From Bacillota bacterium (GTDB lineage: Bacteria > Bacillota > Bacilli > Paenibacillales > NBRC-103111), in assembly GCA_023393235.1 (NCBI GenBank), contig JAEWMH010000109.1:1-9754 (forward strand): DNA of 9,754 bases. Direction: 5' to 3'. The notes beneath the pieces were generated by a model. That model did no database searches. It was given only the letters and a program-made list of their open reading frames with translations, and had not been told where the DNA came from. Each line of letters begins with the position of its first letter. Positions within the stretch are counted from its first letter, which is position 1. Both the position numbers and the translations under genes were made by a program. This document shows, in pieces, positions 1-6,367 of the stretch.

Positions 1-501
1 GTACGGAGCTGGTCCAATCTGCCCATTATTGTCGTGAGTGCGCGCAGTGAGGACCGGGATAAGATTGAAGCCCTGGATGCCGGAGCAGACGATTATTTGA
101 CCAAACCCTTCAGCGTGGAGGAGCTGCTTGCCCGGCTGCGGGTGAGTCTGCGGCGTATCCAGTTTGACCGGGATAAGCTGCAGAAGGATGCCTCCAGCTT
201 CAACAACGGGAATCTGCGGATTGATTATGCGGCAGGAGTGGTGTACCTGGGCGGCGAGGAAATTCATTTGACCCCTAGCGAGTATAAGCTTTTATGCCTG
301 TTGGCCAAAAATGTGGGGAAGGTGCTGACCCATAATTATATCCTGCATGAGATCTGGGGAAGCCATCCGTATGATGTGCCGGCCCTGCGGGTTTTTATGG
401 CAACACTGCGCAAGAAAATTGAAAGCGGCTCCTCCCAGAAGCTGATCCAGACCCATATCGGCATCGGCTACAGAATGCTGCAGGTCAGCGATGAAGTATG
501 A
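1..501 (+). CDS. kdpE: KdpE-like OmpR-family response regulator, 5' end missing
   Basis: DNA-binding response regulator, probably the transcriptional activator of the kdp genes. The frame is open from base 1, so the true start lies upstream; the in-frame GTG at 34 is internal to the receiver domain. Visible first is the end of the receiver: strand beta-4 PIIVVSARSE with the conserved switch Ser, then GADDYLTKPF with the conserved Lys, and helix alpha-5. The phospho-acceptor Asp lies outside the window. A linker leads to an OmpR/PhoB winged helix (about 235-490) with LTPSEYKLLCLLAKN, the recognition-helix segment ALRVFMATLRKKIE and the C-terminal wing GIGYRML. These resemble KdpE more than PhoP or other family members, and the kdp genes follow, so KdpE is the best call. 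PhoP or another OmpR regulator cannot be fully excluded. It ends at TGA 499-501, 25 bases before a terminator, so it is not co-transcribed by default with kdpFABC. A partner kinase is presumably upstream. Confidence 0.88.
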   Translation, partial: VRSWSNLPIIVVSARSEDRDKIEALDAGADDYLTKPFSVEELLARLRVSLRRIQFDRDKLQKDASSFNNGNLRIDYAAGVVYLGGEEIHLTPSEYKLLCLLAKNVGKVLTHNYILHEIWGSHPYDVPALRVFMATLRKKIESGSSQKLIQTHIGIGYRMLQVSDEV

Positions 502-526
502 GCCTCTAACATAGTCCATGTACACT

Positions 527-554
527 AAACCGTCACGCGAGTGGCGGTTTTTTT
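527..554 (+). terminator. Intrinsic terminator after kdpE
   Basis: A ten-pair stem (527-536 with 541-550, one G-U pair) is closed by a GCGA loop, which fits the stable GNRA class, and runs directly into seven T residues (548-554). It lies 25 bases past the kdpE stop and upstream of the two kdp promoter blocks, so it insulates the regulator transcript from the transporter genes. Confidence 0.93.
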
Positions 555-566
555 GCGTTTCGTGAT

Positions 567-632
567 TCTTAAGGCCATCTTTATTCCCCGCGCCAAACCC
601 TAACCCCATGCTTATGGCCACAGTGCTAAGCT
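567..632 (+). promoter_or_regulatory. Promoter/operator block 1, tandem half-sites plus extended -10
   Basis: Seen in sequence: four 7-base half-sites, TCTTAAG (567), TCTTTAT (578), CCCTAAC (598) and TGCTTAT (609), at steps of 11, 20 and 11 bases. TGCTAAGCT follows at 624-632 and reads as an extended -10 (TGn plus TAAGCT). The whole block aligns without gaps to 840-905 (43 of 66 identical; 15 of 18 in the first pair of half-sites). Two 7-base repeats separated by 4 bases (11-bp period) is the classic arrangement bound by dimers of OmpR/PhoB-family regulators, and the box ends 11 bases before the -10 hexamer, as in PhoB-type activated promoters. I infer a KdpE-activated promoter for the 54-aa gene at 681, with transcription starting near 639. 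There is no good -35 element, which fits activator dependence. Confidence 0.62.
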
Positions 633-680
633 GATTTACAAGCAGCAAGACAGTGTGAACCAAAGAGAGGTGACATCCAA

Positions 681-845
681 ATGAATGAGCTGCTGCGGGT
701 ATCGGGGTTTATCGGGGCGGGACTGATTGTGCTGAACACGGCCAAAGCCTGCTTGCTTTATAGGGACAGGAAAAAGCTGTCCAGGTTGACGGCAGAGGAG
801 CTTTACGAACTGCGGGAGGAACGAGGGTTCTGGGAGGAATCTTAA
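681..845 (+). CDS. Small single-pass membrane protein, 54 aa, unknown function
   Basis: A 54-codon gene starting at ATG 681. The ribosome site AGGTGA (668-673) sits 7 bases upstream within a longer GAGAGGTGA, which strongly supports translation. Residues 7-27 form one hydrophobic stretch (VSGFIGAGLIVLNTAKACLLY), followed by a basic patch RDRKK at 28-32 and an acidic, probably helical tail ending FWEES. The positive-inside rule predicts the C-terminal tail is cytoplasmic. I do not recognise the family. It has its own candidate promoter, a sister copy of the one driving the kdp operon, so it is probably induced together with the K+ pump and may be an accessory or regulatory small membrane protein. 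Its last two codons overlap the first half-site of promoter block 2. No terminator follows it, so read-through into the kdp genes is possible. Confidence 0.72.
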   Translation: MNELLRVSGFIGAGLIVLNTAKACLLYRDRKKLSRLTAEELYELREERGFWEES

Positions 846-905
846 TGCGATCTTAATTCTTGGCGGCATATCCTAATCCTTCACTAATGAGAGAAATGGT
901 ACGCT
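840..905 (+). promoter_or_regulatory. Promoter/operator block 2 driving the kdp operon
   Basis: Half-sites TCTTAAT (840), TCTTAAT (851), TCCTAAT (871) and CACTAAT (882) are spaced 11, 20 and 11 bases apart. The first pair is a perfect 7-4-7 direct repeat. Eleven bases after the last half-site, TGGTACGCT (897-905) forms an extended -10. Transcription would start near 912, giving a leader of about 25 bases to the ATG at 937 with its AAGGAG site at 923-928. Spacing and sequence match block 1 at every element, which argues for function. Binding by KdpE is inferred from the regulator family, the repeat geometry and the neighbourhood. A PhoP-type regulator is the main alternative, since its boxes have a similar layout. 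Confidence 0.68.
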
Positions 906-936
906 TGTTGAAGATTAAACAAAAGGAGCAAACCCT

Positions 937-1047
937 ATGATGGATGTATATATGGCGGCTGTATTGGCCGCGGTATTCGGCTTGTTTTACGCCTTCGCCA
1001 GCTGGTGTGAAGTGCTGGTGGACGATAAGGGGAGGGAAGAGCCATGA
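937..1047 (+). CDS. Small membrane protein, 36 aa, coupled to kdpF
   Basis: Begins at ATG 937, 8 bases after the ribosome site AAGGAG (923-928); an adjacent ATG at 940 is possible. The product is a hydrophobic helix at about residues 4-24 (VYMAAVLAAVFGLFYAFASW) followed by CEVLVDDKGREEP, a short charged tail. It is the first gene after promoter block 2. Its TGA stop overlaps the kdpF ATG as ATGA (1044-1047), so the two are translationally coupled. From memory, small ORFs with a similar hydrophobic helix, aromatic residues and a Trp/Leu-Cys-Asp/Glu motif sit just before kdpF in other bacteria, notably actinobacteria; I could not verify homology. A role as a KdpFABC accessory or assembly peptide is inferred only from position. 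Confidence 0.72.
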   Translation: MMDVYMAAVLAAVFGLFYAFASWCEVLVDDKGREEP

Positions 1048-1121
1048 CCTTGGTGCTGATTGCTACACTCCTTCTGTTTCTTTATCTGATCTATGCGTTG
1101 ATTCACCCGGAGAAATTTTAG
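1044..1121 (+). CDS. kdpF: KdpF, small subunit of the K+-transporting ATPase
   Basis: Encodes 25 residues with one transmembrane helix, ending YLIYALIHPEKF. This matches the KdpF pattern of a hydrophobic helix followed by Y-L-V/I-Y-A-L-I-x-x-E-x-F; the E. coli protein has 29 residues. In E. coli KdpF binds alongside KdpA and stabilises the KdpFABC complex in the membrane. Here its start overlaps the stop of the 36-aa gene (ATGA). No separate strong ribosome site is obvious except the GGGGAGGG stretch within the preceding gene (1030-1036), which lies at workable distance and also supports coupling. kdpA follows after 33 bases. Confidence 0.9.
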   Translation: MTLVLIATLLLFLYLIYALIHPEKF

Positions 1122-1141
1122 AAACATGAATGCCAATAAGT

Positions 1142-1148
1142 GGGAGGG
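1142..1148 (+). promoter_or_regulatory. Ribosome binding site that fixes the kdpA start
   Basis: GGGAGGG lies 6 bases before the GTG at 1155. The more upstream in-frame GTG at 1140 would overlap this site and has no ribosome site of its own, so 1155 is the preferred start. Confidence 0.75.
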
Positions 1149-1154
1149 TTTGTT

Positions 1155-2831
1155 GTGGGCGTAGTGCAAATCATTGCAGTCATTGCCATTCTCGTGCTTC
1201 TGGTGAAGCCGGTGGGGACTTATTTATACCATGTATTTTCCAATGAAGCCAATGGCACGGACCGGATCTTCGGCGGGGTGGAACGGGGGATTTACAAGCT
1301 GGTTGGATTGCGCAGCCGCGAGGGGATGTCCTGGAAGAAATATGCGGTCAGCTTTCTGGCCACCAATCTGGTGCTGGTCGCTTTCGGTTATCTTATCCTG
1401 CGGATGCAGGGGGCGCTTCCCGTGAATCCCAACGGAGCAGGGGCCATGGAGGAAACCCTGAGCTTCAATACGGTCATCAGCTTCATCACCAATACGAATC
1501 TCCAGCATTACAGCGGAGAATCCGGCCTTACTTATTTATCCCAAATGGCTGTGATCACGATGATGATGTTTACCTCTGCAGCCAGTGGTTTTTCGGTGGC
1601 AGTGGCTTTTGTGAGAGGCATAACCGGAAGACCGAATTTGGGCAACTTCTTCGAGGATTTCGTGAAGGCCCATGTCCGGTTGTTTATCCCGCTGGCTTTG
1701 GTTGTCACGTTAATCCTTGTAGCACTTCAAGTGCCGCAGACGTTGAAGCCGACACTGGAGGTCACCACTCTCGAGGGAACCACTCAGCAAATTGCCATCG
1801 GCCCGGTTGCCTCTCTGGAATCCATCAAACATCTGGGAACCAACGGTGGGGGTTTTTTCGGAGCCAATGCAGCCCACCCCTTCGAGAATCCGTCTCCGCT
1901 GACCAATGTAATCGAGATTTTGTCCATGTGGATGCTGCCGGCGGCGCTTCCCTACATGTACGGGCGGTTTGCCAATAACAGACGCCAGGGCTGGGGGATT
2001 TTCGCTGCGATGATGACGCTGTTCATTGTGCTGCTGTCGCTGAATTTCTATGCGGAAAGCCAGGGTAACCCGGCTATCAACGCCATGGGGATCAACGCTT
2101 CGCAGGGCAGCATGGAGGGCAAGGAGGTGCGCTTCGGCATTCCGCAGTCCTCCCTGTTCACAACCGTCACCACGGCTGCCACAACAGGCAGTGTAAACAA
2201 TATGCATGATACCCAAACTCCTCTGGGTAGCATTACTCCCCTTGCGCTGATGATGCTGAATAATGTGTTTGGCGGAAAAGGTGTGGGGTTGATCAATATG
2301 CTGATGTACGCCATTCTGGCGGTTTTCCTTTGCGGCCTGATGGTGGGCAGGACTCCGGAATTTCTGGGACGCAAAATCGAAGCCCGGGAAATGAAGCTGA
2401 TCGCCATCGCCATTCTGGTCCATCCGTTTATTATCCTGGCGCCTACGGCGGTTTCCTTCCTGACGGAGCTGGGTCAGGGCTCTATTACCAATCCAGGTTA
2501 TCACGGGCTGTCCCAGGTGCTGTATGAATTTACCTCCGCTGCAGCCAACAACGGCTCCGGCTTTGAGGGGCTGGCGGATAATACCCCCTTCTGGAACATC
2601 ACAACAGGGATTGTAATGCTGCTGGGACGTTATGTTTCCATTATCGCCATGCTGGCGGTGGCCGGATCCCTGCTCCGCAAGCAGCCGGTGCCGGAAACCA
2701 TCGGTACCTTCCGTACCGACAACGGGCTGTTTACCGGAATCTTGATCGGAACAGTGCTTATTATCGGGGCATTGACCTTCCTGCCGGTTATCGTGCTGGG
2801 ACCGGTTGCTGAATATTTGACGTTAGGCTAA
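1155..2831 (+). CDS. kdpA: KdpA, K+-binding and translocating subunit of KdpFABC
   Basis: Integral membrane subunit that selects and takes in K+ for the KdpFABC pump; it is built like a K+ channel of the SKT superfamily. The protein is 558 aa from GTG 1155, almost the E. coli length (557). All four selectivity-filter loops are visible in their expected places: TNTN at 112-115 (in TNTNLQHYSG), TNGGG at 229-233 (in GTNGGGFFGANAAHPFENP), TTGSVN at about 343-348, and NNGSG at 465-469 (in SAAANNGSGFEGL). About ten hydrophobic segments are spread along the chain, and the conserved cytoplasmic motif GRTPEFLGRKIEAREMKL is present. No missing residues or frameshifts were found, so it should be functional. 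It is the third gene of the operon, 24 bases before kdpB. Confidence 0.97.
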   Translation: MGVVQIIAVIAILVLLVKPVGTYLYHVFSNEANGTDRIFGGVERGIYKLVGLRSREGMSWKKYAVSFLATNLVLVAFGYLILRMQGALPVNPNGAGAMEETLSFNTVISFITNTNLQHYSGESGLTYLSQMAVITMMMFTSAASGFSVAVAFVRGITGRPNLGNFFEDFVKAHVRLFIPLALVVTLILVALQVPQTLKPTLEVTTLEGTTQQIAIGPVASLESIKHLGTNGGGFFGANAAHPFENPSPLTNVIEILSMWMLPAALPYMYGRFANNRRQGWGIFAAMMTLFIVLLSLNFYAESQGNPAINAMGINASQGSMEGKEVRFGIPQSSLFTTVTTAATTGSVNNMHDTQTPLGSITPLALMMLNNVFGGKGVGLINMLMYAILAVFLCGLMVGRTPEFLGRKIEAREMKLIAIAILVHPFIILAPTAVSFLTELGQGSITNPGYHGLSQVLYEFTSAAANNGSGFEGLADNTPFWNITTGIVMLLGRYVSIIAMLAVAGSLLRKQPVPETIGTFRTDNGLFTGILIGTVLIIGALTFLPVIVLGPVAEYLTLG

Positions 2832-2855
2832 GCCTAAGAGAGAGGGAGAACATCC

Positions 2856-4889
2856 ATGAGTACGGTACCGAGGAAAAAGCTGTTGACAGGACCGATTATC
2901 CGCAGTGCGGTGAAGGATAGCTTTGTGAAGCTGAATCCCCTGACCTTAATGAAGAACCCGGTTATGTTTGTAGTGGAAATCGGCACCTTTATGGTGCTGC
3001 TGATGGTTCTGGCGCCGGGATTATTCGGGGCGGAGACTTCCAGAGGCTTTAATGTGGCGGTTTTTATCATTCTGCTGTTTACGGTGTTGTTTGCTAATTT
3101 TGCCGAAGCGCTGGCGGAGGGCCGAGGGAAAGCCCAGGCGGATACGCTGAAACGGACCAAGCAGGACATCTCGGCCAACAAGCTGGTGGGGGATGCCATA
3201 AAGACGGTTGCCTCCGCCGAGCTCCGCAAAGGGGATATGGTTATTGTACGCCAAGGGGAAATGATTCCCGGCGACGGCGAGGTGATCGAGGGGCTGGCAT
3301 CGGTGGACGAATCGGCGATTACCGGAGAATCGGCTCCTGTCATTAAGGAGGCGGGCGGGGATTTCAACTCCGTCACCGGCGGCACAAGGGTGGTCAGCGA
3401 CCAGATTAAGGTCAGAATCACCAGTGACCCGGGGGAATCCTTCCTGGACCGGATGATCTCCCTGGTGGAAGGAGCCAAACGGCAAAAAACACCCAATGAA
3501 ATCGCTTTGTCCACACTGCTGATCAGCCTGACTATCATCTTCCTCATTGTGGTGGTCACCTTGCGCCCTATAGCGGCTTATCTCCAGGTGGATCTGGAAA
3601 TTCCCGTGCTGATCGCATTGCTGGTGTGTCTGATTCCTACCACCATCGGGGGACTGCTGTCCGCCATTGGTATTGCGGGTATGGACCGGGTTACCCGGTT
3701 CAATGTGCTGGCCATGTCCGGCAAGGCGGTGGAGGCGGCAGGGGATATCAACACCATGATCCTGGACAAAACAGGTACTATCACCTTCGGTAACCGGATG
3801 GCTAGCGAATTTGTGCCTGTAGGCAAGGAAACGGAATCGGATGTGGCCAGATGGGCCGCCGTCAGCTCCGGCCTGGATGAAACACCGGAAGGGCGTTCGG
3901 TCATTGAACTGGTAAAAAAGCTCGGCCACCCGTATGACAGCACCTTGACGGAAGGAGGGGATTTCATTGAATTCCGCGCGGAAACCCGCATGAGCGGTAT
4001 GGACTTGGCAGATGGGCGGATGGTCCGCAAGGGTGCTGTCGACTCCGTGAAGCGTTGGGTATTATCCCAAGGCGGTATTATCCCCGCCGATCTGGACCAA
4101 AAGTCCAACGGCATCGCCGGCAAGGGCGGCACTCCGCTTGCGGTGGCTGTGAATGACCGCATATACGGGCTGATTTATCTGAAGGACACGGTAAAGCCGG
4201 GGATGAAGGAACGGTTTGACGAGCTTCGCCGGATGGGTATTAAGACCATTATGTGTACAGGCGACAATCCGTTGACAGCAGCCACCATTGCCGCTGAGGC
4301 GGGGGTGGATGAATTTATTGCCGAGAGTACACCGGAGGACAAGATTGAAGTCATCCGCCGGGAGCAAAAGGACGGCAAGCTGGTGGCCATGACCGGCGAC
4401 GGGACCAACGATGCCCCGGCACTGGCGCAAGCGGATGTGGGCTTGGCCATGAACAGCGGCACCACCGCGGCCAAGGAAGCGGCTAATATGGTGGATCTGG
4501 ATTCCGATCCGTCCAAGATCATTGAAGTGGTGGCTATCGGCAAGCAGCTGCTGATGACCCGCGGCGCACTGACCACCTTCAGTATTGCGAACGATATTGC
4601 CAAATATTTTGCCATCATCCCGGCGATGTTCACCCTGGCGATTCCGGAGATGAATGCTCTGAATGTGATGGGTTTGGGTTCCCCGAGCTCGGCGATTTTG
4701 TCGGCGCTGGTGTTTAATGCCATCATTATTCCGCTGCTGATCCCGTTAGCCATGCGGGGAGTGTCTTATAAGCCGATGAGTTCTGTGAGACTGCTCCGCC
4801 GCAACATTTTCGTGTATGGATTGGGCGGCATTCTGGTTCCGTTTATCGGGATTAAGCTTATTGATTTGTTCGTCAACATCTGGATGTAG
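2856..4889 (+). CDS. kdpB: KdpB, P-type ATPase subunit of KdpFABC
   Basis: Catalytic subunit that hydrolyses ATP to drive K+ uptake by KdpA. It has 677 aa, close to the E. coli length (682). In order: N-terminal helices with NPVMFVVEIG; the actuator domain with TGES at 156-159; the membrane motif PTTIGGLL at 261-268; the phosphorylation site DKTGT with Asp304 as acceptor; the nucleotide-binding segment RMSGMDL and KGAVDS near 378-396 and KGGTPL; the hinge motif MTGDGTNDAP at 512-521; and FSIANDIAKYF with Lys583, corresponding to E. coli Lys586 in helix 5. Ser159 matches the E. coli Ser162 whose phosphorylation inhibits the pump, so that control may be retained. The start ATG has AGGGAG 7 bases upstream. 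All catalytic motifs are intact. Confidence 0.98.
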   Translation: MSTVPRKKLLTGPIIRSAVKDSFVKLNPLTLMKNPVMFVVEIGTFMVLLMVLAPGLFGAETSRGFNVAVFIILLFTVLFANFAEALAEGRGKAQADTLKRTKQDISANKLVGDAIKTVASAELRKGDMVIVRQGEMIPGDGEVIEGLASVDESAITGESAPVIKEAGGDFNSVTGGTRVVSDQIKVRITSDPGESFLDRMISLVEGAKRQKTPNEIALSTLLISLTIIFLIVVVTLRPIAAYLQVDLEIPVLIALLVCLIPTTIGGLLSAIGIAGMDRVTRFNVLAMSGKAVEAAGDINTMILDKTGTITFGNRMASEFVPVGKETESDVARWAAVSSGLDETPEGRSVIELVKKLGHPYDSTLTEGGDFIEFRAETRMSGMDLADGRMVRKGAVDSVKRWVLSQGGIIPADLDQKSNGIAGKGGTPLAVAVNDRIYGLIYLKDTVKPGMKERFDELRRMGIKTIMCTGDNPLTAATIAAEAGVDEFIAESTPEDKIEVIRREQKDGKLVAMTGDGTNDAPALAQADVGLAMNSGTTAAKEAANMVDLDSDPSKIIEVVAIGKQLLMTRGALTTFSIANDIAKYFAIIPAMFTLAIPEMNALNVMGLGSPSSAILSALVFNAIIIPLLIPLAMRGVSYKPMSSVRLLRRNIFVYGLGGILVPFIGIKLIDLFVNIWM

Positions 4890-4906
4890 GCGGAATAAGG
4901 AGTGCA

Positions 4907-4915
4907 GGGGAGAGG
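4907..4915 (+). promoter_or_regulatory. Ribosome binding site deciding the kdpC start
   Basis: A GGGGAGAGG tract abuts the first in-frame ATG (4916) and lies 9 bases before the next one (4925). The second ATG is therefore better placed. Use of 4916 would need the AAGGAG at 4897-4902, 13 bases away. Confidence 0.6.
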
Positions 4916-4924
4916 ATGACAACA

Positions 4925-5545
4925 ATGGGAAGTGCAAAGGCGGATGTTATCGGTCATAATCCGGTATCCAAATCGGCATTTTTGTTCATAGTGGTAAGAC
5001 TGAGTGCCGTATTTATTATCCTGTGCGGTTTGATATATCCGTTGGCTTCGACAGGGCTTGCCCAGGTCTTAATGCCAGGACGGGCAAACGGCAGTCTGGT
5101 GAGCAACAGCGCAGGCCAGGCGGTGGGCTCTGAGCTCATCGGGCAGCAATTTGAGAATCCGGCGTTGTTCCAAAGCCGTATCTCCAGCATTGAGTATAAA
5201 GCGGAAGCCTCCGGCTCCAACAACTACGGGCCCTCCAATCCGGATATGTTGCAGAGGACCAGGGATTCCATCGAACAGTGGAAAACGGCCAACCCTGACG
5301 TTTCCGTTAGCAAGCTGCCCATCGATCTGGTGACCAATTCGGGCTCCGGGCTGGATCCGCATATTACACCGGCGTCCGCGAGGGTTCAAATTCCGAGAAT
5401 CAGCGCCTTAACCGGTATTTCCCAAGAGCAGTTGGATCATTTGGTAACCTCCCATACGGAAAGCCGCGATTTGGGGCTGTTCGGGGAGCCCCGCGTCAAT
5501 GTATTGAAGCTGAACTTGGAATTGCTGGAGTTGGGAGGTCGTTAA
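4925..5545 (+). CDS. kdpC: KdpC, accessory subunit of KdpFABC
   Basis: Single-pass membrane subunit that stabilises the complex and is thought to raise its ATP affinity. It has 206 aa from ATG 4925 (209 if ATG 4916 is used), against 190 in E. coli. One N-terminal transmembrane helix at about 18-42 leads into the conserved YPL(A)STGLAQ segment. Then come GSELIGQQF, the block SGSNNYGPSNPD at 96-107, the hallmark VTNSGSGLDPHITPASA near 136-152, and the C-terminal FGEPRVNVLKLN. These are diagnostic of KdpC. The gene follows kdpB after a 35-base gap and its stop is separated from the next gene's TTG by a single base. Nothing suggests damage. Confidence 0.96.
   Translation: MGSAKADVIGHNPVSKSAFLFIVVRLSAVFIILCGLIYPLASTGLAQVLMPGRANGSLVSNSAGQAVGSELIGQQFENPALFQSRISSIEYKAEASGSNNYGPSNPDMLQRTRDSIEQWKTANPDVSVSKLPIDLVTNSGSGLDPHITPASARVQIPRISALTGISQEQLDHLVTSHTESRDLGLFGEPRVNVLKLNLELLELGGR
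5534..5539 (+). promoter_or_regulatory. Ribosome binding site for the TTG-started hydrolase gene
   Basis: GGAGGT inside the 3' end of kdpC lies 7 bases before TTG 5547, supporting this unusual start and coupling to kdpC translation. Confidence 0.75.
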
Positions 5546-5546
5546 C

Positions 5547-6362
5547 TTGCCTGTCGCCAATGTGAACGGCACATCCATTTATTATGAAATCGAGGGCAGA
5601 GGGATGCCTGTTGTGTTTATTCACAGCCATGGGATGACCCATGCCATGTTCAAGCCCCAGATGGATTTTTTTAAGGGACGGTACAAGGTTATCTCCTGTG
5701 ATCTGCGGGGAAACGGGAAATCAGGCAGGCTCACAGAGCCGCGGCAGGCGGTTATCGAGACTCAATGCGCCGATTTGATCGTGCTCCTGAATCAGCTTCA
5801 TCTGCGGGATGCGGTTTTCGTCGGGGTTTCCTATGGCGGACTGCTCGCCCAGCATTTGGCCTATGCTTACCCTAACCGGGTGAAAGCGCTGGTGGTAGTG
5901 GACAGCTTCTACCGGGATGATCCGTCGGCTGTGGTCCGGTCCCTGCAAACGGCAGCCGCTTATTGCAGCTGTCTGACCTATTACGCGCCAAGCGACTGGA
6001 TTATGCCCTCTGTCCGGATATCTTACCGGCGTTGGGAGCAGGCATACCGTGTAATCCGCAGCAGCTTGCTTGAGAAACGTCCGGGTGAGCTGTATAAGCA
6101 GAGATTGGCCATGACCGGTGTGGATTACGGGGAGGAGCTGAAGAAAATCGGGCAGCCTGTCCTTTGCCTGGCTTCAGCAGATTCCGGACCGAATATGCTG
6201 TATATGAAGCAGTTGGCGGCAATGCTGTCCCATGCTCAGCTGGAGCTGCTTCCGGATTCGCTCCCGCCGGGGAATCTGTGCCAGCCGGAGCTGTTCAACC
6301 GGAGCTTGAGCCGGTTTCTGGAATCACTGGCTGAGCGGCAGGAATGCCGGGTAGGAGGCTAA
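5547..6362 (+). CDS. Alpha/beta-hydrolase-fold protein in the kdp operon, probably non-catalytic or atypical
   Basis: A 271-aa soluble protein starting at TTG 5547, one base after the kdpC stop. The alpha/beta-hydrolase fold is clear: an N-terminal VNGTSIYYEIEG strand pair, the oxyanion-loop region PVVFIHSHGM (21-30), DLRGNGKSGR (52-61), and the nucleophile elbow GVSYGG with Ser95. The topology resembles the 3-oxoadipate enol-lactonase/haloperoxidase-like group. A candidate acid is Asp212 (LASADSG). The catalytic His is not found: in the usual G-G-H-x6-P-E position the sequence reads DSLPPGNLCQPELF, so alignment puts Pro240 where His is expected, and no His follows residue 229. Either the enzyme uses an unusual triad or it has become a binding or regulatory protein. 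The gene lies between kdpC and the KdpD-like gene, ends 5 bases before it, and must be co-expressed with the pump. The substrate is unknown. Confidence 0.88.
   Translation: MPVANVNGTSIYYEIEGRGMPVVFIHSHGMTHAMFKPQMDFFKGRYKVISCDLRGNGKSGRLTEPRQAVIETQCADLIVLLNQLHLRDAVFVGVSYGGLLAQHLAYAYPNRVKALVVVDSFYRDDPSAVVRSLQTAAAYCSCLTYYAPSDWIMPSVRISYRRWEQAYRVIRSSLLEKRPGELYKQRLAMTGVDYGEELKKIGQPVLCLASADSGPNMLYMKQLAAMLSHAQLELLPDSLPPGNLCQPELFNRSLSRFLESLAERQECRVGG
6353..6358 (+). promoter_or_regulatory. Ribosome binding site deciding the start of the KdpD-like gene
   Basis: AGGAGG lies 9 bases before ATG 6368. The earlier in-frame ATG at 6344 is inside the hydrolase gene and upstream of this site, so it is unlikely to be used. 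Confidence 0.8.
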
Positions 6363-6367
6363 AGCCG

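Noticed and set aside
502..936. Possible c-di-AMP (ydaO/kdp-type) riboswitch before the kdp genes, as found in the Bacillus cereus group
   Set aside because: The non-coding gaps are too short (about 125 and 90 bases, mostly taken by promoter blocks) and no terminator hairpin sits in the leaders; the inferred leaders are about 42 and 25 bases.
1140..1154. Start of kdpA at GTG 1140
   Set aside because: This GTG overlaps the GGGAGGG ribosome site that serves GTG 1155, and the shorter protein matches the usual KdpA length and N-terminus.
1710..2504. Long minus-strand open frame of 264 codons opposite kdpA
   Set aside because: Its product is rich in His, Gln and Arg with no domain pattern; it is a shadow of the kdpA codon usage.
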